This document shows positions 22,749 to 31,403 of a stretch of DNA of 64,000 nucleotides, one piece after another (the first letter of the stretch is position 1; every line of letters begins with the position of its first letter). Both the position numbers and the translations under genes were made by a program. The notes beneath the pieces are model-generated. The model ran no database searches. It was not told the origin of the DNA and saw nothing but the letters and a program-made list of their open reading frames with translations. Source of the DNA: Silvimonas terrae (GTDB lineage Bacteria > Pseudomonadota > Gammaproteobacteria > Burkholderiales > Chitinibacteraceae); the NCBI RefSeq assembly GCF_014202765.1, contig NZ_JACHHN010000003.1:310001-374000 (forward strand). The letters run 5' to 3'.

Positions 22749-23849
22749 ATGCACGATATCGGCACCTCCAGGCCCGGCGGTTGGGGTCCTGGTTACAACG
22801 AGTTTGAACAGGAGCTTTCCCCCGAACTGTCCGGTGAGTCTGGCCAGGAACTGGAAGGCGAATTCGAGGGCGAGTTTGAAGGCGAATTTGAAGGTGAGTT
22901 CGAGGGCGAATTCGAAGGCGAGTTTGAAAACGAGTTCGAAACTGAAGTTTCGGGCGAGATGCAGGAAATGGAGCTGGCCGCAGAATTGCTGTCGGTGAAC
23001 AACGAACAGGAGATGGAACAGTTCCTGGGCGGCCTGATCAAGTCCGTGGGCCGGGTGGCAAGCAACTTTGCCAAATCGTCTGCCGGCAAGGCCTTGGGCG
23101 GCATTTTGAAAACGGCGGCCAAATCCGCTTTGCCGATTGTGGGCAGCGCACTGGGCAATATGGTGGTACCGGGCGTAGGCGGCATGATTGGCGGCAAGCT
23201 GGCCGGTATGGCGGGCAGCGCATTGGGACTGGAGCTGGAGGGCCTTTCCAATGAAGACCGCGAATTTGAAGTGGCCCGTCGGCTGGTACGGATTGGTCAG
23301 CAGGCCACACGCCATCTGGCTATCGTCCCGCCCCATATCCCGCCGGCCAAAGCGGCCAAGGTGGCATTCCTGAAAGCCGCACGCCAGGTGGCACCAGGGC
23401 TGTTGCCCGCCATGCGGGTCATTGCCCGGCAGGGTGTGGCGGCGGCACGGCAAGCCGGCACCCCGATCTTTGGGCCGGCAATCCCTGGCGTGGCCCGGCC
23501 GTACCGTCGGCATCATCATCGGCGGTATGGGTCTGGTGGCGGATATGGCGGCGGCTATGCGGTGCAGCCCTGGGGCGGTTATGGGCAGGGACAGGGGCAG
23601 GATTATGGTGGCCAGCAACAACCAGCCTACGCCAGTCAGGGCGGTCAGGGCGGCTATGCTGCACCGGCCGCAGTACGGGCCCCCTCCGCCAGCCAGGGCT
23701 ATGGCGGCCAGCCCGTGGCCAGCGCCGGTTGCCCCAACTGCGGCACACCGGTACAGGGCGGGGGCATCCCCCAGGGCGGGACCTGGCGGCGTTCACGTAG
23801 CGGGCGGGCCATCATCGTCATGCTGGCTCCGCCGCGCCAGAACTGGTGA
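22749..23849 (+). CDS. Glu-Phe-Glu-Gly repeat protein with glycine-rich hydrophobic core (unknown function)
   Basis: I do not recognise a named family. The ATG at 22749 has AAGGAG upstream. The 366 residues divide into: an N-terminal Gly/Pro segment (1-18); an acidic tract (19-75) with EFEG repeated in tandem at about 37-60, coded by a 12-base DNA repeat; a Gly/Ala-rich amphipathic or membrane-active region (93-162) with GKALGGILKTAAKSALP and PGVGGMIGGKLAGMAG, resembling a glycine zipper; a basic helical region (170-235); a Gly/Tyr/Gln-rich low-complexity tail (255-325); and a CPNCG knuckle (328-332). No signal peptide is visible. It is the first gene after the sigma-54 promoter and overlaps the next gene by four bases. 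It could be the structural or substrate component that the downstream enzymes act on. Confidence 0.8.
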   Translation: MHDIGTSRPGGWGPGYNEFEQELSPELSGESGQELEGEFEGEFEGEFEGEFEGEFEGEFENEFETEVSGEMQEMELAAELLSVNNEQEMEQFLGGLIKSVGRVASNFAKSSAGKALGGILKTAAKSALPIVGSALGNMVVPGVGGMIGGKLAGMAGSALGLELEGLSNEDREFEVARRLVRIGQQATRHLAIVPPHIPPAKAAKVAFLKAARQVAPGLLPAMRVIARQGVAAARQAGTPIFGPAIPGVARPYRRHHHRRYGSGGGYGGGYAVQPWGGYGQGQGQDYGGQQQPAYASQGGQGGYAAPAAVRAPSASQGYGGQPVASAGCPNCGTPVQGGGIPQGGTWRRSRSGRAIIVMLAPPRQNW

Positions 23850-25183
23850 GCGTGATGGATGCATGTACCCAGGCCTTGCGATTGCTGGAACAGGAAGTCC
23901 ACGGTATCCGCGCCCGGCTTGATGCGCAGTTGCCCTACGCCTTGCAGATGCCGATGGTGCCGGCGGCCAACGTCAGTGACGCCGCCATGGCCGCCATCGA
24001 ACAGCATATGCAGGCCGCGCGGCGGCAATTGCGCTTGCGGATCGCCCACTTCCTGCGCCGTTTGCGGCAAATGCAGCCAACGCCCCGTAACGTGGCCGAT
24101 GCCCAGCACCGGTACGCCCTGCTCAAGCTGTATTTTCACGCCGCGCTGACGCACTTCGAGATTTTTGCTGAAGTGCTCACGCAGCGTAGCCAGCACGGTA
24201 CAGGGGTGTGGTTATCCGGGCTGGATGTCGCCGCGCAAGATGGCTTGCGCCAACCGGGGCTGCTGCAGGATGTCCCACCGGTGATCTGCTATGTCGAACG
24301 CGGGCATGGCGGAGCGATCCGGCGGGCGCGCACCCGCTTGCCAGGGGGCGGCAACAATCCGGTATCCGTGATCCGCATGCCGCGGGAGCGCATGGTGGGC
24401 ACGGGGATCGCGGCCTCACTGTTTCATGAGGTGGGGCATCAGGCGGCGGCCTTGCTGGGCCTGGTCAATGCATTCAAACGGGCGCTGCAGCAGCGGTTTG
24501 GCAGCAGCCAACCACCGCCGCCGGTCTGGCAGGCGTGGGATCGCTGGATCAGTGAAATCCTGGCGGATCTGTGGGCGGTCTCCCGCGTGGGAATTGCCGC
24601 GACCTGCGGGTTGATGAGTGTGGTGAGTCTACCGCGTGCGTTTGTGCTGCGGATCAATCTGGACGACCCGCACCCGGCACCGTGGATACGGGTGAAGTTG
24701 TCGCTGGCGATGGGTAATGCGCTTTATCCGCATCCGCAATGGGCGCGGCTGGCACACATCTGGGAGCTGCAGTACCCGCGCTCGCAGATGAGCGACAAAC
24801 AGCGCCAGACATTTGCCCAACTGGACCAATCCATCGGCGAGTTCATCCACATGTTGCTGGCCGTGTCTCCACCCGCCTTGAGCGGCCATAGCCTGGGCGC
24901 GGCGCTACGCCTGCCTGATCGCCATCCGCACGCCTTGCTGGCGCGCTGGCAAACCGTCAGGGCGCGCCCGCAACAAATGCTGGCCGACACCCCCACGCTG
25001 GCTTTTGCGGTACTGGGCCAGGCCCGTTTCAGCGGTTTGCTACCCGCCAGCCAGGAACTGCAAGTGATTGCCGAGTTGCTGCAACGCTGGGCGCTGGCCG
25101 GATACCTGCCATGGCGGGCGGGCAGCAAGGAACTCTCTGTCGTACTGAACCAGCGCCGGCCCCTTGCCGCCGCCTTTGCATGA
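23846..25183 (+). CDS. Putative gluzincin-like zinc metallopeptidase (HEVGH)
   Basis: The frame opens with GTG 23846 overlapping the previous stop (GTGA), and further starts at 23852 and 23855 are possible. It has 445 residues or slightly fewer. The first 110 residues are helical and Arg/Gln-rich. The sequence SLFHEVGHQAAALLG at 192-206 is a zinc-binding HExxH motif (His194, Glu195, His198). Glu237 and Asp241 in ISEILADLW match the ExxxD third-ligand motif of gluzincins such as thermolysin. No signal peptide or membrane anchor is seen, so it is likely cytoplasmic. I do not recognise the family by name. Its link by overlap to the EFEG protein suggests it processes or matures that protein, which is inference. 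Confidence 0.7.
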   Translation: MSVMDACTQALRLLEQEVHGIRARLDAQLPYALQMPMVPAANVSDAAMAAIEQHMQAARRQLRLRIAHFLRRLRQMQPTPRNVADAQHRYALLKLYFHAALTHFEIFAEVLTQRSQHGTGVWLSGLDVAAQDGLRQPGLLQDVPPVICYVERGHGGAIRRARTRLPGGGNNPVSVIRMPRERMVGTGIAASLFHEVGHQAAALLGLVNAFKRALQQRFGSSQPPPPVWQAWDRWISEILADLWAVSRVGIAATCGLMSVVSLPRAFVLRINLDDPHPAPWIRVKLSLAMGNALYPHPQWARLAHIWELQYPRSQMSDKQRQTFAQLDQSIGEFIHMLLAVSPPALSGHSLGAALRLPDRHPHALLARWQTVRARPQQMLADTPTLAFAVLGQARFSGLLPASQELQVIAELLQRWALAGYLPWRAGSKELSVVLNQRRPLAAAFA

Positions 25184-25199
25184 ATAAAGGAGAAAGACA

Positions 25200-27194
25200 A
25201 TGAGCACCGTGACGCTTCAAGGGCTGGCCTTGATCCTGCAGCCCAATGCCACCGACCCCAATAGTTATGTTGTGCAGGTTCCGGTTCATCTCTTGCCCAA
25301 CAAGCTGTTGACCTATACCAGTTACACCGCGGATCAGCCGGTGATCGCTGCCGTAGACAAACTCACCCCGGTGAATGCGTATATCACGCTGACCACCAAG
25401 CACAAAAAAGCCGACCTCTCCGCCGCAAGTGGTTTTGAGATCGCAAGAGAAATCAGCCATTTGCTAGACCCGGCTATCCCTCAAGGACAGGCGCTGATTG
25501 ATGCCGCCGTCAACCTTGTGAATGGCGGTGATGTCACGCTCAACGGAACGATCAATGTGCCTGATGCCGTGGCAGGAGGCACTCCCATTGTGGTGGGGAG
25601 TACGCCTGGCGGTTTCGGCCCCAATTTCGACCCCATCGCCGCGTTATCCGGCCCGACCGAAACGGCCGATTACGCCTCCCCGACGGCAGTCAGTCTGCAA
25701 CGCACGTCACGTCCGCTCACCGGAGATGTCGCGCTCTGGCTACTGATCAAACTCAATGCCGACACGCTGAGTTTTGACAACTACGTGCGCCAGATGGATC
25801 TGCTGTTTTTTCCGGATGGCCCCAGCGCCACGCAGCCCGACCCTGCCGGCAGCCAGAAAGCGCCCATCTATCCGGATGCCGCAAAACTGAGTCGCCGCCG
25901 TTTCCTGCCGTTTACCGATACCGATGCCTACCGGGCCCTCAAAGTCGCCACCGAAGCCTTTGTGGTGACCTGGGGGGGCGTGGCCCCGCGCGGTCCAGAT
26001 ACCCGGGCTTTGCAGAACATGCTCGCCATCGATCCGGCCGCAGTCGCGCTGGCGAACGAACGTCTTGGGCTGAACATCACCATGCCTGGCGCCTTGAGCA
26101 ATCAGTACTTTGGCAGCGGCAGCAGCCCTACCCTGCCTTATCTGCAACGCATTGCCATGGCCCTGCAGGGCACCGATGCGGCCGTGGTGATTGAAGACGC
26201 GCTGGAACAACAAACCGCCGTGGTGCACCAGATGCAGAAAACGCCAGCGGCAGCCGGGATGTGCGGTGAGGGCTGCTTATGGCTTAACCACTGGAACGAC
26301 GATATCTCCGCCAAACTCACCCATGCACCGCTGATTGAACTCATCTGGAGTTACTGGATGGAAGAAATGCAGTTGGTGCAGACCATGAACGCGGTGACGC
26401 GGCGCTTTCAGAATGTGTCTTCCGGCCCGCGAGACCCGTTGGCACAACTGGAGCTTGATCCACTGCGCCCACTCAACAATCTGATCTGGGGCTGGGTGCA
26501 AGACGAGCAACACCGCCTGCCGATCGAGCGCCGCGCGCTGGAATACTGCCATCACTATGGCTTCCAGATTTTCGGCAAAGCGGTGCCCAGTGCGCGGCCG
26601 GCAGATAACCGCAGCAAGTTCCTGGAGGCCTTCCATACCCTCTTGAACCTGTGCGTGCCGTTCTTCCGTCAGGCCGACGACACCACCGTGGTGCCGGATG
26701 GCTTCCCGCTCCTGAACGCCCTGCGGGAGGTGCATTTGATCCTCTCGGAAGGCGCGCACAACCAGTTCCGCGATCTGCCGACCACGGCGCGCGTGGAAAT
26801 GATGATGCAGCAATGGTTGCTGGCGCGGCCCGAGTTCCGCGAGTTTCTGCCACGGCGCGCCATGGTGGCCTATCCGGAACCGTGGATGCATTCAGTGGAA
26901 AGCATGCGCAAGCTGCAAGGCTGGGGTGACACCAACACCTATCAGTTCTGGCAACTGGCGACGATGGGTGAACAGATTGTGGCGTCGATCCGCTGGGGTG
27001 ACTGGAACTCCATCAACGACCCGGTCAACGCCGCCAACTGGGCGACCTTCTTCCGGCCGGAGATCCAGACCTATATCCACTCCTACCGCGCCGTAACCGG
27101 GATTGATGTCTGCGCTGAACCGGTGGACGTGCAAGTGCCCGGCATCCACCTGTTGCGACGACTGCAGGAACGCAAGGGGGCCAGAGTGGCGTAG
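25200..27194 (+). CDS. Conserved-looking orphan protein, 664 residues, unknown function
   Basis: I cannot assign a family. The ATG at 25200 has AAGGAG seven to eight bases upstream and lies 16 bases after the previous gene. The N-terminal half (1-175) is beta-rich and polar. It then turns into a largely helical region (about 240-660) rich in Trp and aromatic residues (LIWSYWMEEMQ, LNNLIWGWVQDEQH, FWQLATMGEQIVASIRWGDW). A CGEGC motif at 355-359 is followed by NHWNDD and could bind a metal or form a disulfide. No signal peptide or transmembrane helix is seen. The size and helical aromatic content could suit an oxygenase-like or scaffold protein, but nothing in the sequence decides this. Confidence 0.75.
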   Translation: MSTVTLQGLALILQPNATDPNSYVVQVPVHLLPNKLLTYTSYTADQPVIAAVDKLTPVNAYITLTTKHKKADLSAASGFEIAREISHLLDPAIPQGQALIDAAVNLVNGGDVTLNGTINVPDAVAGGTPIVVGSTPGGFGPNFDPIAALSGPTETADYASPTAVSLQRTSRPLTGDVALWLLIKLNADTLSFDNYVRQMDLLFFPDGPSATQPDPAGSQKAPIYPDAAKLSRRRFLPFTDTDAYRALKVATEAFVVTWGGVAPRGPDTRALQNMLAIDPAAVALANERLGLNITMPGALSNQYFGSGSSPTLPYLQRIAMALQGTDAAVVIEDALEQQTAVVHQMQKTPAAAGMCGEGCLWLNHWNDDISAKLTHAPLIELIWSYWMEEMQLVQTMNAVTRRFQNVSSGPRDPLAQLELDPLRPLNNLIWGWVQDEQHRLPIERRALEYCHHYGFQIFGKAVPSARPADNRSKFLEAFHTLLNLCVPFFRQADDTTVVPDGFPLLNALREVHLILSEGAHNQFRDLPTTARVEMMMQQWLLARPEFREFLPRRAMVAYPEPWMHSVESMRKLQGWGDTNTYQFWQLATMGEQIVASIRWGDWNSINDPVNAANWATFFRPEIQTYIHSYRAVTGIDVCAEPVDVQVPGIHLLRRLQERKGARVA

Positions 27195-27198
27195 CGCC

Positions 27199-28335
27199 AT
27201 GATCGATTTTTCAACTGCCTTGTATCTGGGCCTGACGCACCCGGCGCGGCAACTGGGTTGTTACCCGGCGCTGACCACGGGCACGCCGGCATCGCTGGCG
27301 GCCGCACCGCTGGCCAGAGTGCTGGCCGCCCAGGCCGCCGGCTTGCAAGGGTGCGAGGCGGGCATGGCTGCCCCTTCCACCCTGCATCTGGCCATCGACG
27401 TGTTTGACAAACTGGCCCGGACCCATGCGCTGATCGCTGATGAATCCATCTACCCGATCATGCGCTGGGGGCTGGAACGGGTGATGGGCATGGGGGTGCC
27501 AGTGGCGTGGTTTCGTCATGCCGATCTGGCCGACCTGTCCCGCCACGTACGCCAGCGCTGGGGCGGCCGCCCGCCCGCCATCATCACGGACGCCACCCGG
27601 CGTGAAGGTGCGCCGGTCCAGTTGGCGCGCTATCTCAAACTGGCGCGCAAGCATGGCGGCGTGGTGGTGGTGGATCACAGTCAGGTGCTGGGCGTACTGG
27701 GGGAGCAGCCCTCCTTGCTGATGCCCTGGGGACGGGGTGGCGGCGGGGCATTACGGCATGCAGGTTTGGGCGCGAATGAACCCATCCTGCTGCTGGCATC
27801 CTGGTCCAAAGCCTTTGGCGCGCCACTGGCCACGCTATGCGGGCCACTGACGCTGATCAGCGACCTGGCGCGCGAAGGTCCGACGCAATCGCATTGTAGT
27901 AGCGCCAGTGAAGCGGCGTTGCGTGCCGGGCTTAACGCGCTGGCCCTCAACCGGCAACACGGTGGGCGCTTGCGGCAAAACCTGTGGCAAGCCTTGCGCC
28001 GGCTGCAGCAGGGTTTGCGCCGGCTGGCCCGCTCGGTCTTGCCGGATTTGCGTCTGTCACGCCAGCCGCACCCGATGCAGCATCTGTGCCTGGCTACGGC
28101 AGCGCGCACGCAAGCGTTACACAGCGGCCTGCGCGAACTGGGCATCCGCACCGCATTGTTACGGCAGCGGGACGGCCGGTACGCCGTGGCGGTCATCGTC
28201 CGCGCGGATCATCCGGCCAGCGAAATCGATGCGCTTTTGCGCGCAATGGCCACGGTGGCTTCACGGTTGCCGGCAGTCAGCGATCAAGCCTCTGCCGGTG
28301 GGCGTTTTTTTCTGGAGGAACGCGAGCATGTTTAA
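27199..28335 (+). CDS. Alpha-oxoamine synthase-like PLP enzyme (fold type I)
   Basis: From ATG 27199 (four bases after the previous stop) the protein has 378 residues. The layout is that of the 8-amino-7-oxononanoate synthase / KBL family: Asp159 in VVVVDHSQVLGVLG stands where the PLP ring nitrogen contact lies, and Lys204 in LLASWSKAFGAPLATLCG is the expected Schiff-base lysine. Such enzymes join an amino acid to an acyl-CoA or acyl carrier with loss of CO2. No biotin, haem or sphingolipid genes are nearby, so this is likely a specialised member serving the operon. The next gene starts eight bases before its stop. Substrates are unknown. Confidence 0.75.
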   Translation: MIDFSTALYLGLTHPARQLGCYPALTTGTPASLAAAPLARVLAAQAAGLQGCEAGMAAPSTLHLAIDVFDKLARTHALIADESIYPIMRWGLERVMGMGVPVAWFRHADLADLSRHVRQRWGGRPPAIITDATRREGAPVQLARYLKLARKHGGVVVVDHSQVLGVLGEQPSLLMPWGRGGGGALRHAGLGANEPILLLASWSKAFGAPLATLCGPLTLISDLAREGPTQSHCSSASEAALRAGLNALALNRQHGGRLRQNLWQALRRLQQGLRRLARSVLPDLRLSRQPHPMQHLCLATAARTQALHSGLRELGIRTALLRQRDGRYAVAVIVRADHPASEIDALLRAMATVASRLPAVSDQASAGGRFFLEEREHV

Positions 28336-29083
28336 AACCGCAGAGGGCGAAACCCTGGAGCTGGCACCCTGGCGCATGCGACGTTTGCTGCGTCTGATTG
28401 CCGATACCCGACATTACCCGGCCGGCACGCCGCCACATACCCTGATCCAGGACCTGCGCCAGATCATCGCCCGCGCCCGGCGCAGCGGCGGCAACCCGCG
28501 TATTGGCACCCGCCGTTATGAAAGCAAAGGCACCTGCTGCCAGGCTTGCCTGCTGGCCCAACAACGACGGGACGTACTGGAACTGGTGGGCCTGTCGATT
28601 GCCGGGGTGGGTGAGTTTGAAACCGAACTCAATGAACTGAACGAACTGGAAACCGCCCCGCGCTCGGCCAATGTAGCGCTGCAATGGCAAGGCGCGTTCA
28701 CACTCCCCCAAGCAGTACAGAGCGTGGGCGGGCCGGGTGTTTATGTGCTGATGCGCAACGGGCAGCCGGTGTACGTGGGCATGGCCAACAGTCTGGCGGC
28801 CCGCTTGCGGCAACATGCGGCCTGCGCGGCGCAACACCAGGATGGCGGACTGAATGTTTACACTGCCAACATCAGCAATCTGGCCTGGATACCGGCGGTG
28901 GAACACACCCTGGTCCGCGCACTGGGACGCCGCGTATCCAATCTCCAGTTGCAACAGCCACTCAGTGTCGGGCCAGACGGCCTGTCGATCAGCAATCTGC
29001 TGCCACCGGGCATTACCTCGCCCCGCATCAGTGGCAATGCACTGCGGCTTAATCCGGGTGCGCAATTCGAGTGGTCGCCATGA
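28328..29083 (+). CDS. GIY-YIG domain protein with N-terminal Cys-bearing region
   Basis: ATG 28328 overlaps the preceding gene by eight bases and has GGAGG upstream, giving 251 residues. The N-terminal 90 residues are basic and helical, with a CCQAC cluster at 70-74. A Glu-rich stretch (ELNELNELE) sits at 100-108. From 136 the sequence is GPGVYVLMRNGQPVYVGMAN, with the GIY-YIG core as GVY (137-139) and VYVG (148-151), followed by SLAARLRQH and a conserved-looking Glu192 in PAVEHTLVRALG, where the family's metal-binding Glu sits. This predicts a small nuclease fold. A nuclease encoded beside a peptidase and PLP enzyme is unusual, and the domain may be reused for binding. Confidence 0.75.
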   Translation: MFKTAEGETLELAPWRMRRLLRLIADTRHYPAGTPPHTLIQDLRQIIARARRSGGNPRIGTRRYESKGTCCQACLLAQQRRDVLELVGLSIAGVGEFETELNELNELETAPRSANVALQWQGAFTLPQAVQSVGGPGVYVLMRNGQPVYVGMANSLAARLRQHAACAAQHQDGGLNVYTANISNLAWIPAVEHTLVRALGRRVSNLQLQQPLSVGPDGLSISNLLPPGITSPRISGNALRLNPGAQFEWSP

Positions 29084-29838
29084 TCATCGATTTTCATGTC
29101 CACGCGGGCCAGGGCGATGGCATGACCGGCCCCTGGGATACCACCGCGCCGCTGGCCAGATACGTGGCCCGCGCCAATGAGGCGGGTATTACGCACTCCG
29201 TCTTGCTGCCGGTATTCCAGTCTGACTATCGCCAGGGCAATCGGGATATCGCCGCATTGGTCCGCGCCGAGCCCCAGCGCTGGTTCGGCTTTGCCATGGT
29301 GCATGCCACGCGGGACCGCGAACGCATCCACACCATGATCGAAGAAGCCGTGCTGCAACTGGGTCTTTGCGGCATCAAGGTGCATCATCACGATGCACGC
29401 ATCAACCGGCAGATTTGTGATGCCGCCCGCCGCTGGCATCTGCCTGTGCTGTATGACCCGGCCGGAGAGATCGGCCCGCTGGCGTTACTGGCGCAAACGC
29501 ACCCGGATGTCCCGTTTGTCATCGCCCACCTGGGCAGCTTTGCCGATGACTGGGCGGCGCAGCGGCAGGTGATCGATCTGATCTCACGCCACCCCAACCT
29601 GTTTACGGATACGGCCGGCATCCGCCGGTTTGACTTGCTGGAAGAGGCCTTGCAGCGCGCCGGCCCCGGCAAGCTGCTGTTTGGCTCGGACGGCGTGTTT
29701 TTGCACCCGGGGCTGGAGCTGGCCAAGGTCTACGCCCTCAAACCCGACCGCGCGGCGTTGCGCCAGATGACCGGGGGCAATGCCCTGCGCTTGTTGCGGC
29801 GTGCCCAGTTGTGGCAAGCCAGACGCCAGGCTCACTGA
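29080..29838 (+). CDS. Amidohydrolase family (TIM barrel) protein
   Basis: ATG 29080 overlaps the preceding stop (ATGA), giving 252 residues. The start IIDFHVHAG carries the first HxH metal pair (His6, His8). Further on are GIKVHHHD (Lys100), FVIAHLG (His150) and LLFGSDG (Asp204), the pattern of amidohydrolase_2 / ACMSD-like hydrolases and decarboxylases. The strand that normally reads P-V-x-x-H-x-G is LPVLYDPAG here, so one usual metal-ligand His is missing and the metal site may be mononuclear or altered. It is the last gene of the operon, and its stop overlaps the convergent regulator gene by seven bases. Confidence 0.85.
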   Translation: MIIDFHVHAGQGDGMTGPWDTTAPLARYVARANEAGITHSVLLPVFQSDYRQGNRDIAALVRAEPQRWFGFAMVHATRDRERIHTMIEEAVLQLGLCGIKVHHHDARINRQICDAARRWHLPVLYDPAGEIGPLALLAQTHPDVPFVIAHLGSFADDWAAQRQVIDLISRHPNLFTDTAGIRRFDLLEEALQRAGPGKLLFGSDGVFLHPGLELAKVYALKPDRAALRQMTGGNALRLLRRAQLWQARRQAH

Positions 29839-31178
29839 CCGGCCTCTGGCTGGCGACCACGCCGCCGCAATTGCAGTGCGCGCGGCGTCACCCCCAGAAG
29901 TTCTGCCGCCCGCGTGGTCGAGCCCATCCGCTGTTCGGCCATCTGCACCGCCATGGATTCGGCCAGTTGCCCGATTCCCTTGAGACCCATACCCGCATCC
30001 AGCGCACCTTCGACCGCGCTGGCCAGCGTCTGCTCCCAAGTGATCGGGGTCTGCGTCAACGCACGCGTCGGGATCATGCCTTGCAGGCAGCCGGTGCTGA
30101 GTACGCCAAACCCGCGTTGCCGATCCGCCATTCGCAACACCACGTTTCTGAGTTCACGCACGTTGCCGGGATAATCGGCCGCTTTCAGCCGCGCCATCAC
30201 CTCCGGCATGATTTGTGGCACGCGCTGTCCGCCTTGTGCCAGAAAATGCTGTACCAACGCCGGGATATCTTCACGCCGTTCCGCCAGACTGGGCGCACGC
30301 ACCGTCCATTGCGTGATGCGGAAAAACAGATCGCCCCGGAAGCGGCCACTCTGGACATCGGCCTCCAGATTCCGGTTGGTGGCGCAGGTCAGCCGAAAAT
30401 CCGACTGCCGCCAGTTATCCTCGCCCACGCGTTTGTAGGTGTGCTCCTGGATTACCCGCAACAAACGCGCCTGGAGCGGGAGTTCCAGTTCACCGATTTC
30501 ATCCAGAAACAGGGTGCCCCCATCAGCCAGCGCCACCGCGCCATCCCGCGCGTTCAAGGCATGGGTAAAGGCACCACGGGCGTGACCAAACAGTTCGCTG
30601 CCGGAGAGTTCCGGGCTAAGCGTGGTGCAATCGACCACCACAAACGGCCCGCGTCGCCGGGCCGGATCAAGATCGTGAACCAGCCGCGCCAGCAACTCTT
30701 TGCCACAGCCGCTTTCACCTTGCAGCAGACAAGCGCCATGGCCAAAGCGGCCGACTTCCGCGACCAGTTGCAGGGTGCGCCGCCACACGGGTGAAGTCCC
30801 CACTGCGCGCTCATGCAGCCAGTCGGCATCCAGAATGGCTTCCAGCTCCGCCAGCCGTACCAGGCGCATCACCAGTTCAGTCTGCAGGGCGTCGTCATCC
30901 GGTGCGGTGACCAGGTCACAGATCCCTTCGGGCCACCAGTCTTCGCATTGGCAAGCTGCGCGCGTGCGTGCGGTACAGCCAACGATAAATGCGCCAGGGT
31001 GCGGCAAATGGCGCAGCCAGTGCTCCGCCGCCGCCGCCACGGTGCCGGAGCCCGCCAGCACCACCACGACCAGCGCGCCCTCGCCCGCCCCGGACGTTTC
31101 AATCTCGTCAGGCAAGCCGTGCTGGCGTAGCGACAAGGCAAGCCGCTCCGCGTCCTCGTGATCGAGCACGACGCGCAT
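29832..31178 (-). CDS. Sigma-54-dependent enhancer-binding protein
   Basis: The 448-residue protein has a poorly conserved N-terminal alpha/beta domain (1-115) that resembles a degenerate receiver domain, with no clear phospho-acceptor context. An AAA+ sigma-54 activation domain follows (about 122-350): Walker A GESGCGK at 154-160, the sigma-54 contact loop as GAFTHA at 202-207, Walker B LFLDEI at 223-228 and RGDLFFR at 281-287. A C-terminal Fis-type helix-turn-helix ([19 protein letters not shown]) completes it. It reads convergently against the 22.7-29.8 kb operon, which has a sigma-54 promoter, and is the obvious candidate activator. The GAFTHA loop departs from the near-universal GAFTGA. 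Confidence 0.93.
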   Translation of the reverse strand: MRVVLDHEDAERLALSLRQHGLPDEIETSGAGEGALVVVVLAGSGTVAAAAEHWLRHLPHPGAFIVGCTARTRAACQCEDWWPEGICDLVTAPDDDALQTELVMRLVRLAELEAILDADWLHERAVGTSPVWRRTLQLVAEVGRFGHGACLLQGESGCGKELLARLVHDLDPARRRGPFVVVDCTTLSPELSGSELFGHARGAFTHALNARDGAVALADGGTLFLDEIGELELPLQARLLRVIQEHTYKRVGEDNWRQSDFRLTCATNRNLEADVQSGRFRGDLFFRITQWTVRAPSLAERREDIPALVQHFLAQGGQRVPQIMPEVMARLKAADYPGNVRELRNVVLRMADRQRGFGVLSTGCLQGMIPTRALTQTPITWEQTLASAVEGALDAGMGLKGIGQLAESMAVQMAEQRMGSTTRAAELLGVTPRALQLRRRGRQPEAGQ

Positions 31179-31403
31179 TCCTCACCTCTCCTCGGATCGG
31201 AAAACCGGCACGAATTCTGGTTGCAGTGGCCGCCGTAATTGCCGCGACTTCCGCTTTGCTTTGAAGGAGTGATAGCGCAGGCATCACGCGCCTGGCGGGG
31301 TGGCAAGACAAACGGAACAGGCAGACCAACGGGGTTGATGGTCTGTTTCGCCGGGGTTACCAAACACGCTGCAAGCCTCGTCAAACGGGCCTGTCAACCC
31401 CGC

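Noticed and set aside
22749-29838. Phage-tail-like injection system
   Set aside because: No sheath, tube, baseplate or ATPase-like gene is present.
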